From Flavobacterium sp. SUN046 (lineage in GTDB: Bacteria > Bacteroidota > Bacteroidia > Flavobacteriales > Flavobacteriaceae), in contig NZ_JAPQNT010000005.1 of NCBI RefSeq assembly GCF_028867965.1, positions 62,001-126,000 of the forward strand: a DNA stretch of 64,000 nt. The letters are read 5' to 3'. Shown here piece after piece: positions 17,273 to 25,453 of the stretch. Below the pieces are notes generated by a model. The model did no database searches and was not told where the DNA came from. It was given only the letters and a program-made list of their open reading frames with translations. The first letter of the stretch is position 1, and every line of letters begins with the position of its first letter. Made by a program: the position numbers and the translations under genes.

Positions 17273-17554
17273 TTATAATGTTTTAATGAAAATCAATAAT
17301 GAAACGAAAATTAAAAAATGAATAATAATTGATGTGATTAATTCTTTTTTATAAATGAAATATCTAAAAATATTTATTATCAACATCAATCCACTAATAA
17401 ATGGCAATACTAATAATAGTGCTGCGCCTAATCCTGGTGTACAAGGTCCCGATGGAGAAACAACATCTAAAAAATAGCTGGCAATTAACAAAAGAATATA
17501 AAATCCAATTGTAAAAAGCGCATTTTTAAGATATAAGTTCTCGATTTTCAGCAT
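17273..17554 (-). CDS. Small membrane protein of unknown function
   Basis: The 93-aa sequence has three predicted hydrophobic segments (about residues 10-30 FTIGFYILLLIASYFLDVV, 43-63 LLLVLPFISGLMLIINIFRY, and 72-92 TSIIIHFLIFVSLLIFI). I do not recognise a family. It lies 13 nt after the stop of the enoyl-CoA hydratase gene in the same direction, so it is probably cotranscribed with the paa genes, but nothing in the sequence links it to aromatic catabolism. Confidence 0.6.
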   Translation of the reverse strand: MLKIENLYLKNALFTIGFYILLLIASYFLDVVSPSGPCTPGLGAALLLVLPFISGLMLIINIFRYFIYKKELITSIIIHFLIFVSLLIFIKTL

Positions 17555-17567
17555 TTCTATTTTCTTC

Positions 17568-18320
17568 CTATTTAAACTTCTTCAACGTTTCTTTTGTAAA
17601 ATCAGACAACACTAATCGACCACTTATTGCGGCTCTTTCAGCTAATAAATTGTCCCAATCTTCTGTTCCTCTCCAAAAAACTTTTTTCATTTCGGTCATG
17701 GCTTCTGGATTGTAGGTGCATAAATGTTCTGCGAATTTCTGAACGGCATCGTCTAGTTCTTCAATGCTTTCATAGACATTGGCAAACAATCCTTTGTCTT
17801 TTGCCCAAGTTGCTTCATAAAATGAATTGGCGTCGATTGCAATTTGTGACATTGCTGAAACTCCCATTTTTCTTTCGATCGCTGGTGAAACTACAAATGG
17901 TCCTATTCCGACGTTTAGTTCTGATAATTTTATAGCTGCAAATTTGGTTGCCATACAATAATCGGTTGAAGCTGCAATTCCAACTCCACCACCAACTGTT
18001 TTTCCTTGAATGCGTCCGATGATGAATTTTGGACATTTTCTCATGGCGTTGATTACGTTGGCAAATCCTGAGAAAAATACTTTTCCTGTTGCGGCATCGT
18101 TGATGGCAATTAGTTCTTGAAAACTTGCTCCGGCACAAAACGTTCGGTCGCCACCACTTTTTAGGATGATTACTTTTACTTCGTTATTATTTCCAACTTC
18201 TGTTATGGTGTTGGCTAATTGTGCTAAAATATCGCTTGGTAAGGAGTTTTGTTCTGGATGAAAGAACTCGATGGTGGCGATGTTGTTTTTTATTTCTTGT
18301 TTTACGTATGCTTGTGACAT
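17568..18320 (-). CDS. paaF: Enoyl-CoA hydratase/isomerase, PaaF-like
   Basis: This is a crotonase-fold protein of 250 aa. The oxyanion-hole segments are RTFCAGASFQEL and KTVGGGVGIAASTDYCMAT. It is clearly distinct from the second crotonase at 24070-24849. In the phenylacetate pathway two crotonases are needed: PaaG (isomerase) and PaaF (2,3-dehydroadipyl-CoA hydratase). Because the other copy looks like PaaG, this one is assigned to PaaF by context. It is a little divergent from typical PaaF (the usual second active-site Glu region reads LSELNVGIGPFVVSPAIERK), so the exact step is less certain than the fold. Confidence 0.7.
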   Translation of the reverse strand: MSQAYVKQEIKNNIATIEFFHPEQNSLPSDILAQLANTITEVGNNNEVKVIILKSGGDRTFCAGASFQELIAINDAATGKVFFSGFANVINAMRKCPKFIIGRIQGKTVGGGVGIAASTDYCMATKFAAIKLSELNVGIGPFVVSPAIERKMGVSAMSQIAIDANSFYEATWAKDKGLFANVYESIEELDDAVQKFAEHLCTYNPEAMTEMKKVFWRGTEDWDNLLAERAAISGRLVLSDFTKETLKKFK

Positions 18321-18330
18321 AATTTTTATT

Positions 18331-18375
18331 TTAACCGCAAAGTGCGCAAAGGTTTACGCAAGTTTCGCAAAGTTT
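18331..18375. repeat. CGCAAAG-type spacer repeat
   Basis: The spacer reads TTAACCGCAAAGTGCGCAAA then GGTTTACGCAAGTTTCGCAA. It belongs to the same repeat family as the spacers at 20891, 22151, 22800, 24006 and 25405. Confidence 0.6.
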
Positions 18376-18386
18376 ATTCTTTATTT

Positions 18387-20882
18387 TTATAATATTCCGA
18401 ATTGCTCAAAATGATGATTTAAATGTTTTCGTTCTAATAAATAAGAAGCGTATTTGTTCATTTCTCCGAAAACCATATTTTTTAAAATGGCTTCTGGATT
18501 TTCTTTAAAGAACGTTTTATAATTTTCTCTGGCTTCGTTGAATTTGACTTTGGCGGTTTCAAAATCGGGATGAATCAACTCTTCCAATTCGTCTTTTTTC
18601 ATCGTTGGAAACTTTGTTCCTATTGGGAATTTATCGTAATTGTATAACGAATTATGAACTTTATCTAAAATCTTTTCAGGTGTGGCAATCTCGAAATCCT
18701 GAATTTCACCTGACATAATTCGGTAACCTTGTTCCAAATGCTCTAGCAAATGTTGTGGCGTTAAAATTCCCCAACTTGGTTTTGAATTTTCGTTTAATTT
18801 ATTGATGCATTCGGCTATTTTCTCATCGGTCATTTCTACGAAAACTTCTTGCTTTTTCTGAACCATTGTTAAAATAGTTGCTACTGCTACTAATTCATTT
18901 TCGGTGTCAAAAACTTCTACAAACCATTTTACGATTCCGCTTGGATGCTCAGCTGAAGCTACGTCTCTATCGACTTTTTGTTTACAAGTTAAACGCACGT
19001 AAACCGTATCGTTGTGGTAAATCGGACGTAAAAAACGGCATTCTTCCAATCCGTAATTTGCAGCAACTGGACCTTTATTTGGATACACGAACAAACCTGC
19101 TGCAGCTGCTAAAATGAAGTAGCCGTGAGCGGTTCGTTTCTTGAAAATACTTCCGTCAAGCGAAGTAATATCGGTGTGTGCGTAGAAATGATCCCAAGTG
19201 ATATTGGCAAAATTGATGATGTCGGTATCGGTAACTGTTCTGTTGTGCGTTCGCAATGACATTCCGGGTTGGATGTCTTCCCAATGGTATTGAAACGGAT
19301 GTTGCGTGATTTCTTTATACGCCGAATTCGCTTGGTAAATTCCAGTGATTTCGGTCAAAGTGGTTGGCGAGCCTTGAATGGCGCAACGTTGCATATAATG
19401 TTTGATGCCTCGAACGCCGCCCATTTCTTCTCCACCACCAGCGCGACCTGGACCACCGTGAACCAATAATGGTAATGGCGAACCGTGACCTGTACTATGT
19501 TTGGCATTTTCACGATTTAGAACCAAAATTCTACCGTGATGTGATGCAGCATTAACTACATATTCTTTGGCAATTTCATCTGAATTTGTAACTATTGACG
19601 ACACTAATGAACCTTTACCCATTTGAGCTAATTCGATGGCTTCATCAAGATTTTTATAAGACATTATGGTTGAAACTGGTCCAAATGCTTCGGTTTCGTG
19701 AACGCCTAAATTGGTAAATGGATTGTCTTCGCGAAGTAAAATTGGACTCACGAAAGCACCTTTTTCATTGGCTCCGATTAAGTTGGTTTCTTCTAAATCG
19801 CCATAAACGATTCTGGCCGATTTTGATAATTCCTGAACTCTTCCTTTTAGTACCTCAACTTGGTCTTTACTAACCAAAGCACCCATTCGAACTTCTTTTA
19901 ATCTTGGATCACCGATAACCACTTTGTCTAATGATTTTGAAAGAGCAGATTGAACGTCATCCATCAGTTTTTCTGGAACAATCATACGGCGAATTGCTGT
20001 ACATTTTTGTCCGGCTTTTACTGTGATTTCGCTTCGTGCTTGGTTGATGAACAGATCAAATTCTGGAGTTCCTGGAACTGCATCTTCTCCTAAAATTGAT
20101 GCGTTTAATGAGTCAGCTTCCATTGTAAACGGAACTGATTCTTGTATTAATCTTGGATGCGATTTTAACAATCTTCCAGTGGTTGCCGAACCTGTAAAGG
20201 TTATTACATCTTGACTTTCTACCGTATCAAAAATGTTTCTAGCAGTTCCTGAAATTAATTGTAATGCGCCTTCTGGCAGAATATTTGATGCGATAATTTC
20301 ACGCACAACAGCTTCGGTTAAATAAGCTGTAACTGGTGCTGGCAAAACTACAGCTGGCATTCCTGCCATCCAATTGCAAGCACATTTTTCTAGCATTCCC
20401 CAAATTGGGAAATTGAAAGCATTAATATGAATCGCAACTCCTTTTTTCGGAACCAAAATATGATGCGCCATAAATCGTCCACCTTTTGACAAATCGATTG
20501 GATCGCCTTCTACGTGATACGGTTGGTTTGGGAATAATTTTCGTAAGGATGCATTCGCAAATAAATTTCCAAATCCACCTTCAATATCAATCCACGAATC
20601 GACGCGAGTTGCACCCGTTCTGTAGCTAATTTCATAGAAGGTTTCTTTGCGTTTGGTTAAATACATCGCCAAACTTTTTAGCATATTACCTCTTTCCTGA
20701 AAAGTCATTTTGCGAAGTTGGTCTCCTCCTTTGGTTCTTCCATAATGCAAAATGGTCGGAATATCTAATCCTTCCACCGAAGTTTCTGCGATGAATTCTC
20801 CAGTTACAGCATCATACGATGGTTTTCCTTCTCCGGTTGCTGACGTCCATTTTCCGAGTACGTAATGTTGTGTTTTATTCAT
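18387..20882 (-). CDS. paaZ: PaaZ bifunctional oxepin-CoA hydrolase / semialdehyde dehydrogenase with an extra C-terminal domain
   Basis: The 831-aa protein is longer than the usual 680 aa of PaaZ. Residues 1-520 are an aldehyde dehydrogenase domain with the NAD-binding ITFTGSATTGR block, the general-base Glu in FTMEAD and the nucleophile Cys in KAGQKCTAIRR. Residues about 530-675 are a MaoC-like hydratase (FANITWDHFYAHTD, TAHGYFILAAAAG). It opens the oxepin ring and oxidises the resulting semialdehyde. Residues about 680-831 form an additional helical domain (LTPQHLLEHLEQGYRIMSGE ... LLERKHLNHHFEQFGI) resembling DinB/DUF1569 proteins, with three histidines that could bind a metal. I infer the extra domain's identity from motif similarity only. 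Confidence 0.92.
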   Translation of the reverse strand: MNKTQHYVLGKWTSATGEGKPSYDAVTGEFIAETSVEGLDIPTILHYGRTKGGDQLRKMTFQERGNMLKSLAMYLTKRKETFYEISYRTGATRVDSWIDIEGGFGNLFANASLRKLFPNQPYHVEGDPIDLSKGGRFMAHHILVPKKGVAIHINAFNFPIWGMLEKCACNWMAGMPAVVLPAPVTAYLTEAVVREIIASNILPEGALQLISGTARNIFDTVESQDVITFTGSATTGRLLKSHPRLIQESVPFTMEADSLNASILGEDAVPGTPEFDLFINQARSEITVKAGQKCTAIRRMIVPEKLMDDVQSALSKSLDKVVIGDPRLKEVRMGALVSKDQVEVLKGRVQELSKSARIVYGDLEETNLIGANEKGAFVSPILLREDNPFTNLGVHETEAFGPVSTIMSYKNLDEAIELAQMGKGSLVSSIVTNSDEIAKEYVVNAASHHGRILVLNRENAKHSTGHGSPLPLLVHGGPGRAGGGEEMGGVRGIKHYMQRCAIQGSPTTLTEITGIYQANSAYKEITQHPFQYHWEDIQPGMSLRTHNRTVTDTDIINFANITWDHFYAHTDITSLDGSIFKKRTAHGYFILAAAAGLFVYPNKGPVAANYGLEECRFLRPIYHNDTVYVRLTCKQKVDRDVASAEHPSGIVKWFVEVFDTENELVAVATILTMVQKKQEVFVEMTDEKIAECINKLNENSKPSWGILTPQHLLEHLEQGYRIMSGEIQDFEIATPEKILDKVHNSLYNYDKFPIGTKFPTMKKDELEELIHPDFETAKVKFNEARENYKTFFKENPEAILKNMVFGEMNKYASYLLERKHLNHHFEQFGIL

Positions 20883-20890
20883 ATTATATT

Positions 20891-20938
20891 TTTTAACCGC
20901 GAAGATCGCAACGATTTGTGCAAAGTTCGCAAAGGTTT
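20891..20938. repeat. CGCAAAG-type spacer repeat
   Basis: Between paaZ and paaJ the 56-nt spacer is almost entirely this repeat: TTTTAACCGCGAAGATCGCA then ACGATTTGTGCAAAGTTCGC and AAAGG. Confidence 0.6.
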
Positions 20939-22141
20939 TTAAACTCGTTCAATAATTGCAGCATATCCTTGTCCAACGCCAATACACATCGTAATTAAAG
21001 CATATCGTTTTCCTGTTAGTTGTAGTTCTAATGCGGCTGAATACGCAATTCTTGCTCCTGTTACTCCTAGTGGATGACCAATTGCGATGGCACCACCATT
21101 TGGGTTTACTCTTTCATCGTTGTCTTTTAATCCCAATTCGCGAAGGCAAGCAATACTTTGTGCAGCAAACGCTTCATTTAGTTCAATAATATCGATTTGA
21201 TCTAATGTTAGACCTGCTTTTTCAAGCGCTTTTTTTGTTGCTTCAACTGGTCCAATTCCCATAATTCTTGGTTCAACTCCAACTACTGCAGAACTTACAA
21301 TTCGAGCTAAAGGTTTTAAATTATATTTTTTTACGGCTTCTTCAGATGCAATAATTGTTGCGCAAGCACCATCATTTAAACCCGATGCATTGCCAGCCGT
21401 TACACTTCCGTCTTTTTTGAAGGCTGGACGTAATTTGGATAATCCTTCCATTGATGAAGAAGGCTTTATGAATTCGTCTTTCGAGAATTGAATTGCATCG
21501 CCTTTTCGTTGTGGAATTTCTACGGTTACTATTTCTTTGGCTAATCGTCCTGATGTTTGTGCTGCGGTTGCTTTTTGTTGACTATGTAAAGCAAACGCAT
21601 CTTGGTCTTCACGAGTGATGTTGTATTTTTCTACCAAATTTTCAGCGGTTTCTCCCATTGCATCTGTGCCGTACATTGCGTGTAATTTTGGGTTTATAAA
21701 ACGCCATCCGAAGCTGGTGTCGTACATTTTAGAATCTGTTCCGTAAGCTGATGATGGTTTGGAAACAACTAATGGTCCGCGAGTCATATTTTCTATTCCG
21801 CCTGCAATGAAGATGTGCCCGTCACCTGCTTTTATAGCACGATTGGCATGAATTACTGCAGACAAACCTGAACTGCAAAGACGATTTACAGTTTCGCCTG
21901 GAACAGTGTATGGTAAACCTGCTAATAAAAGTGACATTCTCGCTACGTTACGATTGTCTTCTCCTGCTTGATTAGCGCAACCTATGATTACGTCGTCGTA
22001 AGCTTCTTTTGGGATGTTTGGATTTTTTTCTACTACGGATTTGATGACCAAAGCACCTAAATCATCTGGGCGAATTGATGATAAAGTGCCTTGGTAACTT
22101 CCTATTGGAGTTCGAACTCCGTCAATTATATATGCTTCCAT
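20939..22141 (-). CDS. paaJ: 3-oxoadipyl-CoA thiolase (acetyl-CoA acyltransferase)
   Basis: The 400-aa thiolase has the nucleophilic Cys in NRLCSSGLSAV, the His block NEAFAAQS and GGAIAIGHPLGVTGAR, and the C-terminal CIGVGQGYAA. Thiolases of the PcaF/PaaJ group are around 400 aa and cleave 3-oxoadipyl-CoA to succinyl-CoA and acetyl-CoA. Since it sits between paaZ and paaI within the paa run, PaaJ is the best reading. A general fatty-acid thiolase (FadA) is possible from sequence alone. Confidence 0.88.
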   Translation of the reverse strand: MEAYIIDGVRTPIGSYQGTLSSIRPDDLGALVIKSVVEKNPNIPKEAYDDVIIGCANQAGEDNRNVARMSLLLAGLPYTVPGETVNRLCSSGLSAVIHANRAIKAGDGHIFIAGGIENMTRGPLVVSKPSSAYGTDSKMYDTSFGWRFINPKLHAMYGTDAMGETAENLVEKYNITREDQDAFALHSQQKATAAQTSGRLAKEIVTVEIPQRKGDAIQFSKDEFIKPSSSMEGLSKLRPAFKKDGSVTAGNASGLNDGACATIIASEEAVKKYNLKPLARIVSSAVVGVEPRIMGIGPVEATKKALEKAGLTLDQIDIIELNEAFAAQSIACLRELGLKDNDERVNPNGGAIAIGHPLGVTGARIAYSAALELQLTGKRYALITMCIGVGQGYAAIIERV

Positions 22142-22150
22142 TTTTTGTTT

Positions 22151-22195
22151 TTTAACCGCGAAGAGCGCAAGGTTTTACGCAAGGTTCGCTAAATT
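22151..22195. repeat. CGCAAAG-type spacer repeat
   Basis: Reads TTAACCGCGAAGAGCGCAAG then GTTTTACGCAAGGTTCGCTA. It is nearly identical to the copy at 22800-22848, 650 nt away. Confidence 0.6.
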
Positions 22196-22199
22196 TTTT

Positions 22200-22278
22200 A
22201 GCCACGGATTACACAGATTTAACTGATTTTCCACAGATTTTCTTATTTATTTTATATCTACTCAATACATTTACTTTT
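22200..22278. repeat. GCCACGGATTACACAGATTT-type repeat preceding element copy 3
   Basis: A short repeat (GCCACGGATTACACAGATTT, then AACTGATTTTCCACAGATTT) is followed by AT-rich sequence ending TACATTTACTTTT directly before TAGCCCTGATTG. The same composite precedes copy 4 at 27702-27795, so the two modules were probably spread together or the AT-rich part is a conserved promoter for the element. Confidence 0.45.
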
Positions 22279-22376
22279 TAGCCCTGATTGGAAGGAAAAA
22301 CCTTTGCTTTTTCGCAAAGTATTGGAAGGAAAGCAGGAATTACCATTACTGAAAATACCCAAGCCATTCGCTCTTA
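22279..22376 (+). ncRNA. Dispersed structured element, copy 3
   Basis: It runs from TAGCCCTGATTGG to AAGCCATTCGCTCTT. The apical stem is CTTTGC paired with GCAAAG, followed by TTGGAAGGAAAGCAGGAATT. Lying on the strand opposite to the paa transcript, between paaJ and paaI, it is antisense to the operon's mRNA if transcribed. A TACATTTA sequence close to a Bacteroidota -7 box precedes the first base by a few nucleotides. Confidence 0.5.
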
Positions 22377-22382
22377 ATTATT

Positions 22383-22790
22383 TTACTCTTCCCATTCTTT
22401 TTGGGTTCGGTAGACAACTCCTTTGAAAAGCGCCACCATTTCGTTGCCTCGTTTTACTTCTATTATATTGAATCCTAGTTTGTTATTTACTTTTTCTATT
22501 ACTGATTCGGCGGTTAGATAATCGCCTTCGTTTACGGCTTCAATGTGATTTATTGAGGTTTCAATTGAAACGGCAAATTTTCCGTGTGTGTTGGCTGCAA
22601 ATCCAAATGCGGTGTCGGCTAATGAATATGTTATTCCGCCGTGGGCTTTGTTCATACTGTTGAGCATTTCTTTGCGAACGGTCATTGCGACTTTGCAGCG
22701 ACCGATTTCACATTGGAGAATTTCGATGCCGAGCCATTGACTGTAAGCGTCTTGACTTAACATTTTGTATGGTATTTTTGTTCCTTCCAT
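22383..22790 (-). CDS. paaI: PaaI hotdog-fold acyl-CoA thioesterase
   Basis: The 135-aa protein has the PaaI/YiiD hotdog signature: NSMNKAHGGITYSLADTAFG, with the catalytic Asp in the long helix, and IEVKRGNEMVALFKGVVYRT at the C-terminus. The family hydrolyses hydroxyphenylacetyl-CoA and similar dead-end thioesters, releasing CoA. The length is standard. It lies between paaJ and paaH in the same direction, with repeat-filled spacers on both sides. Confidence 0.9.
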   Translation of the reverse strand: MEGTKIPYKMLSQDAYSQWLGIEILQCEIGRCKVAMTVRKEMLNSMNKAHGGITYSLADTAFGFAANTHGKFAVSIETSINHIEAVNEGDYLTAESVIEKVNNKLGFNIIEVKRGNEMVALFKGVVYRTQKEWEE

Positions 22791-22799
22791 TTGTTGTTT

Positions 22800-22848
22800 T
22801 TAACCGCAAAGAGCGCAAGGTTTTACGCAAGGTTCGCTAAGTTTTTTT
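22800..22848. repeat. CGCAAAG-type spacer repeat
   Basis: Reads TTAACCGCAAAGAGCGCAAG then GTTTTACGCAAGGTTCGCTA and AG plus T tract; it overlaps the paaH stop region by a few codons (the last residues KNLANLA are encoded in it), showing the repeat has formed the end of that reading frame. Confidence 0.55.
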
Positions 22849-23995
22849 TATAGAAATTTATCTTTGATTTAGCCATTCTTCTTAAAATTGGGCTGCATCG
22901 GTATCGGTCTTCGTGGTATTCATCATACAATTCATCTAGTTTTTCTGCGCACCAATTAATACCAAGTTCGTCTGCCCAAGCTAATAATCCTTTTGGGTAA
23001 TTTACTCCTTTGGTCATGGCGTTGTCGATGTCTTTGGCTGATGCGATGTTTAGAAATAAAGTATCAGCGGCTTCGTTGATTAGCATTACGATTACGCGTT
23101 CGAATATTTGTTTTGCTAACGTTGTGTTTTCTGTTGGTTTTGGTAATTCTTGACTGTAATTGTAAAATCCTCTTCCTGATTTTCTTCCTAAAAATCCTGC
23201 TTCCAATAGTCGTTTTTGTGTGAATGATGGTTTGAATTTTGGGTCGAAATAGAAAGCTGTGAATACTGTTTCGGTTACTACATAATTTACATCGTGACCA
23301 ATCATATCCATTAATTCAAATGGTCCCATTCTGAATCCGCCTATGGTTTTTAAAGCCCAATCGATTGTGGCAAAATCGGCTACACCTTCATCGTATATTC
23401 GTAAACTTTCGCTATAAAATGGTCGAGCTACACGGTTTACAATGAATCCTGGTGTGTCTTTGGCAACGGCTACGATTTTTTTCCAATCGGTTATGATTTG
23501 TACTGATTTTTTTAGTACTTCTTCGCTGGTTTGAATGGCTGGAATTACCTCAACCAACTGCATTAATGGTGCAGGATTGAAAAAGTGAATTCCAATTACG
23601 CGTTCTGGTCTTTGGCAAGAAGCAGCTATGGAAGCTATGGATAGTGATGATGTGTTGGATGCTAAAATGGTTTCATGCGAGACATAATTTTCTAAATCTG
23701 AGAATAATTTTCTTTTGATTTCTAAGTTTTCAATTATGGCTTCAATTACTAAATCGGAATGTGATAATTCTCCTAAAGTGTGTGCGTAAGAAATGTTATT
23801 TTCAATTCGGGATTTTTCGTTAGCATCGATTTTTTCTTTTTCGACTAATTTTGATAAAATGGCTTCAAGATTTGTTTTGCTTTTGGCAAGTGCATCGAGG
23901 TTGGTGTCATAAATTTTTACTTCACAACCAACCGTTGCGGCAACTTGCGCGATGCCGCTTCCCATTGTTCCTGAACCTATTATTGCTACTTTCAT
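22823..23995 (-). CDS. paaH: 3-hydroxyacyl-CoA dehydrogenase of phenylacetate catabolism
   Basis: The 390-aa enzyme starts with a Rossmann fold, VAIIGSGTMGSGIAQVAATVG, that binds NAD. The 3HCDH signature includes NTSSLSIASIAASCQRPERVIGIHFFNP (region near residues 113-140) with the catalytic His, and GFIVNRVARPFYSE. A second short 3HCDH C-terminal domain (FLGRKSGRGFYNY, later NYPKGLLAWADELG) follows. It oxidises 3-hydroxyadipyl-CoA. The last seven residues fall inside the intergenic CGCAAAG repeat, so the native end may have been extended or replaced. Context between paaI and paaG supports PaaH over a fatty-acid enzyme. Confidence 0.9.
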   Translation of the reverse strand: MKVAIIGSGTMGSGIAQVAATVGCEVKIYDTNLDALAKSKTNLEAILSKLVEKEKIDANEKSRIENNISYAHTLGELSHSDLVIEAIIENLEIKRKLFSDLENYVSHETILASNTSSLSIASIAASCQRPERVIGIHFFNPAPLMQLVEVIPAIQTSEEVLKKSVQIITDWKKIVAVAKDTPGFIVNRVARPFYSESLRIYDEGVADFATIDWALKTIGGFRMGPFELMDMIGHDVNYVVTETVFTAFYFDPKFKPSFTQKRLLEAGFLGRKSGRGFYNYSQELPKPTENTTLAKQIFERVIVMLINEAADTLFLNIASAKDIDNAMTKGVNYPKGLLAWADELGINWCAEKLDELYDEYHEDRYRCSPILRRMAKSKINFYKKNLANLA

Positions 23996-24005
23996 ATCTA
24001 TTTTT

Positions 24006-24070
24006 TAACCGCAAAGAGCGCAAAGTCCTTCGACAAGCTCAGGATGACAACGCAAAGTTCGCAAGGTTTT
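24006..24070. repeat. CGCAAAG spacer repeat interrupted by a CTTCGACAAGCTCAG repeat
   Basis: The left part AACCGCAAAGAGCGCAAAG and the right part ACGCAAAGTTCGCAAGGTTT are the usual halves of the paa spacer repeat. The normal GTTT linker between them is replaced by TCCTTCGACAAGCTCAGGAT plus GACA (about 24026-24050), a member of another dispersed repeat family. Confidence 0.65.
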
Positions 24071-24849
24071 TAATTTCCTTTAAATTCGGGTTTTCTTTTT
24101 TCTACGAATGCCATTACACCTTCTTTATAATCGTTGGACGAACTAGCTTCAATTTGCAAATCGCTTTCTAATGCTAATTGTTGTTCAAGATTATTTGATA
24201 GTGATTGATTTAATAATCGTTTAGTTAAACCAATTGCTTTTGTTGGCATTTGGGCTAAAGTTGTTGCTAATAATTTTACTTCTTCTTCAAAAGTAGCTAC
24301 AGGGTATAATTTATAAATCATTCCTAAACCCAAAGCCTCTGGTGCAGAAACTTTATCACCTAACATCATAAGAGCCGATGCTTTTTGAAAGCCAATTAAT
24401 CTTGGTAAAAAGAAAGTTCCGGCGCTATCAGGGATTAATCCGATTTTGCTAAAAGCTTGAATAAAACTGGCATGTTCAGAAGCTACAACAATATCACACG
24501 CTAATGCAATATTTGCTCCAGCTCCTGCGGCAACTCCGTTTACAGCTGCAATTATTGGTTTTTCAATATTTCTGATTTTTTGGATAATTGGATTGTAATG
24601 TTCTTCTAATATTTTCCTGAAACCAGGATTTAATTCTGGATCGGTTACTTCTTTTAGGTCTTGTCCGGCACAAAATGCTTTTCCGTTTCCGATGATTACT
24701 ATGGCACGAACATTTGAATTGTTTGCACAATTATCTAAATTTTCTTGAAGAAGAAACGCCATTTCACGATTGAAACTATTGAAAACTTCGGGTCTGTTGA
24801 GTGAAATCCACGCTATGTTGTTTTCTATTTTTAGTTCTATTGATTTCAT
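24070..24849 (-). CDS. paaG: PaaG, ring 1,2-epoxyphenylacetyl-CoA isomerase (crotonase family)
   Basis: The 259-aa crotonase-fold protein has the two oxyanion segments KAFCAGQDLKEVTD and NGVAAGAGANIALACDIVVA, then the PaaG-like block FIQAFSKIGLIPDSAGTFFLPRLIG with the Asp expected at the isomerase active site. PaaG converts the unstable epoxide product of PaaABCE to the oxepin that PaaZ opens. It is transcribed directly after paaD, in the order paaE-A-B-C-D-G, which fits the pathway order. Confidence 0.9.
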   Translation of the reverse strand: MKSIELKIENNIAWISLNRPEVFNSFNREMAFLLQENLDNCANNSNVRAIVIIGNGKAFCAGQDLKEVTDPELNPGFRKILEEHYNPIIQKIRNIEKPIIAAVNGVAAGAGANIALACDIVVASEHASFIQAFSKIGLIPDSAGTFFLPRLIGFQKASALMMLGDKVSAPEALGLGMIYKLYPVATFEEEVKLLATTLAQMPTKAIGLTKRLLNQSLSNNLEQQLALESDLQIEASSSNDYKEGVMAFVEKRKPEFKGN

Positions 24850-24872
24850 ATTCAGTAATTTATTTTATTATA

Positions 24873-24901
24873 ACGAGATTGCTTCGTTCCTCGCAATGAC
24901 A
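24873..24901. repeat. GAGATTGCTTCGTTCCTCGC-type intergenic repeat
   Basis: The paaD-paaG spacer holds CGAGATTGCTTCGTTCCTCG followed by CAATGACAT. ATTGC pairs with GCAAT and CGAG with CTCG. This text is a widely dispersed repeat type in Bacteroidota genomes (general knowledge, not checked here). Confidence 0.55.
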
Positions 24902-25402
24902 TTATTTTAAACATTTAAAGTAATCAAATGGCTCTAAACAATCTTCGCATTGAAAAAATGCTTTGCACGCTGTGGAACCAAATTGACTGACTAATTTTGT
25001 ATTGAATGAACCGCATTGCGGACATTTTACTACTTTTTTATTTCCAAGAAGTGCTTCTTTATCGGCTGATTCTGATAAGGGTGAAGCAATTCCGTATTTT
25101 TCTAATGCTAATCTGCCTTTAGGAGTAATCCAATCGGTTGTCCATGCTGGCGAAAGAATTAATTCTACTTTGGCTTCGTAGCCGTTTTGTTTGAATGCTA
25201 ATTTTATATCATCTCCAATTACATCCATTGCTGGGCAACCGCTATAGGTTGTTGTGATTTGGACTTCTACAATTCCGTTTATTATTTTAGCAGAACGAAC
25301 TACTCCCATTTCCATTATTGATAATACTGGAATCTCGGGATCGGAAACTTTTTCGAGAATTTCGAATAGTTTTTGGTCGATATGTTCTGTTGTTTCTGTC
25401 AT
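24902..25402 (-). CDS. paaD: Phenylacetyl-CoA epoxidase maturation protein PaaD
   Basis: The 166-aa protein begins with a MIP18/DUF59 domain (VSDPEIPVLSIMEMGVVR, TTTYSGCPAMDVIGDDI with the conserved Cys). The C-terminus is a zinc-ribbon-like CPQCG ... CEDC ... C pattern. PaaD helps assemble the iron site of the PaaABCE epoxidase, using the DUF59 fold shared with SufT-like proteins. Its position directly after paaC is the standard arrangement. Confidence 0.93.
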   Translation of the reverse strand: MTETTEHIDQKLFEILEKVSDPEIPVLSIMEMGVVRSAKIINGIVEVQITTTYSGCPAMDVIGDDIKLAFKQNGYEAKVELILSPAWTTDWITPKGRLALEKYGIASPLSESADKEALLGNKKVVKCPQCGSFNTKLVSQFGSTACKAFFQCEDCLEPFDYFKCLK

Positions 25403-25404
25403 TT

Positions 25405-25453
25405 TTTTAACCGCAAAGAGCGCAAAGGTTTACGCAAAGCTCGCAAAGTTTTA
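25405..25453. repeat. CGCAAAG-type spacer repeat (best-preserved copy)
   Basis: TTAACCGCAAAGAGCGCAAA then GGTTTACGCAAAGCTCGCAA and AG. Four CGCAAAG heptamers occur at offsets 0, 9, 21 and 30, filling the spacer between paaC and paaD. Confidence 0.65.
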
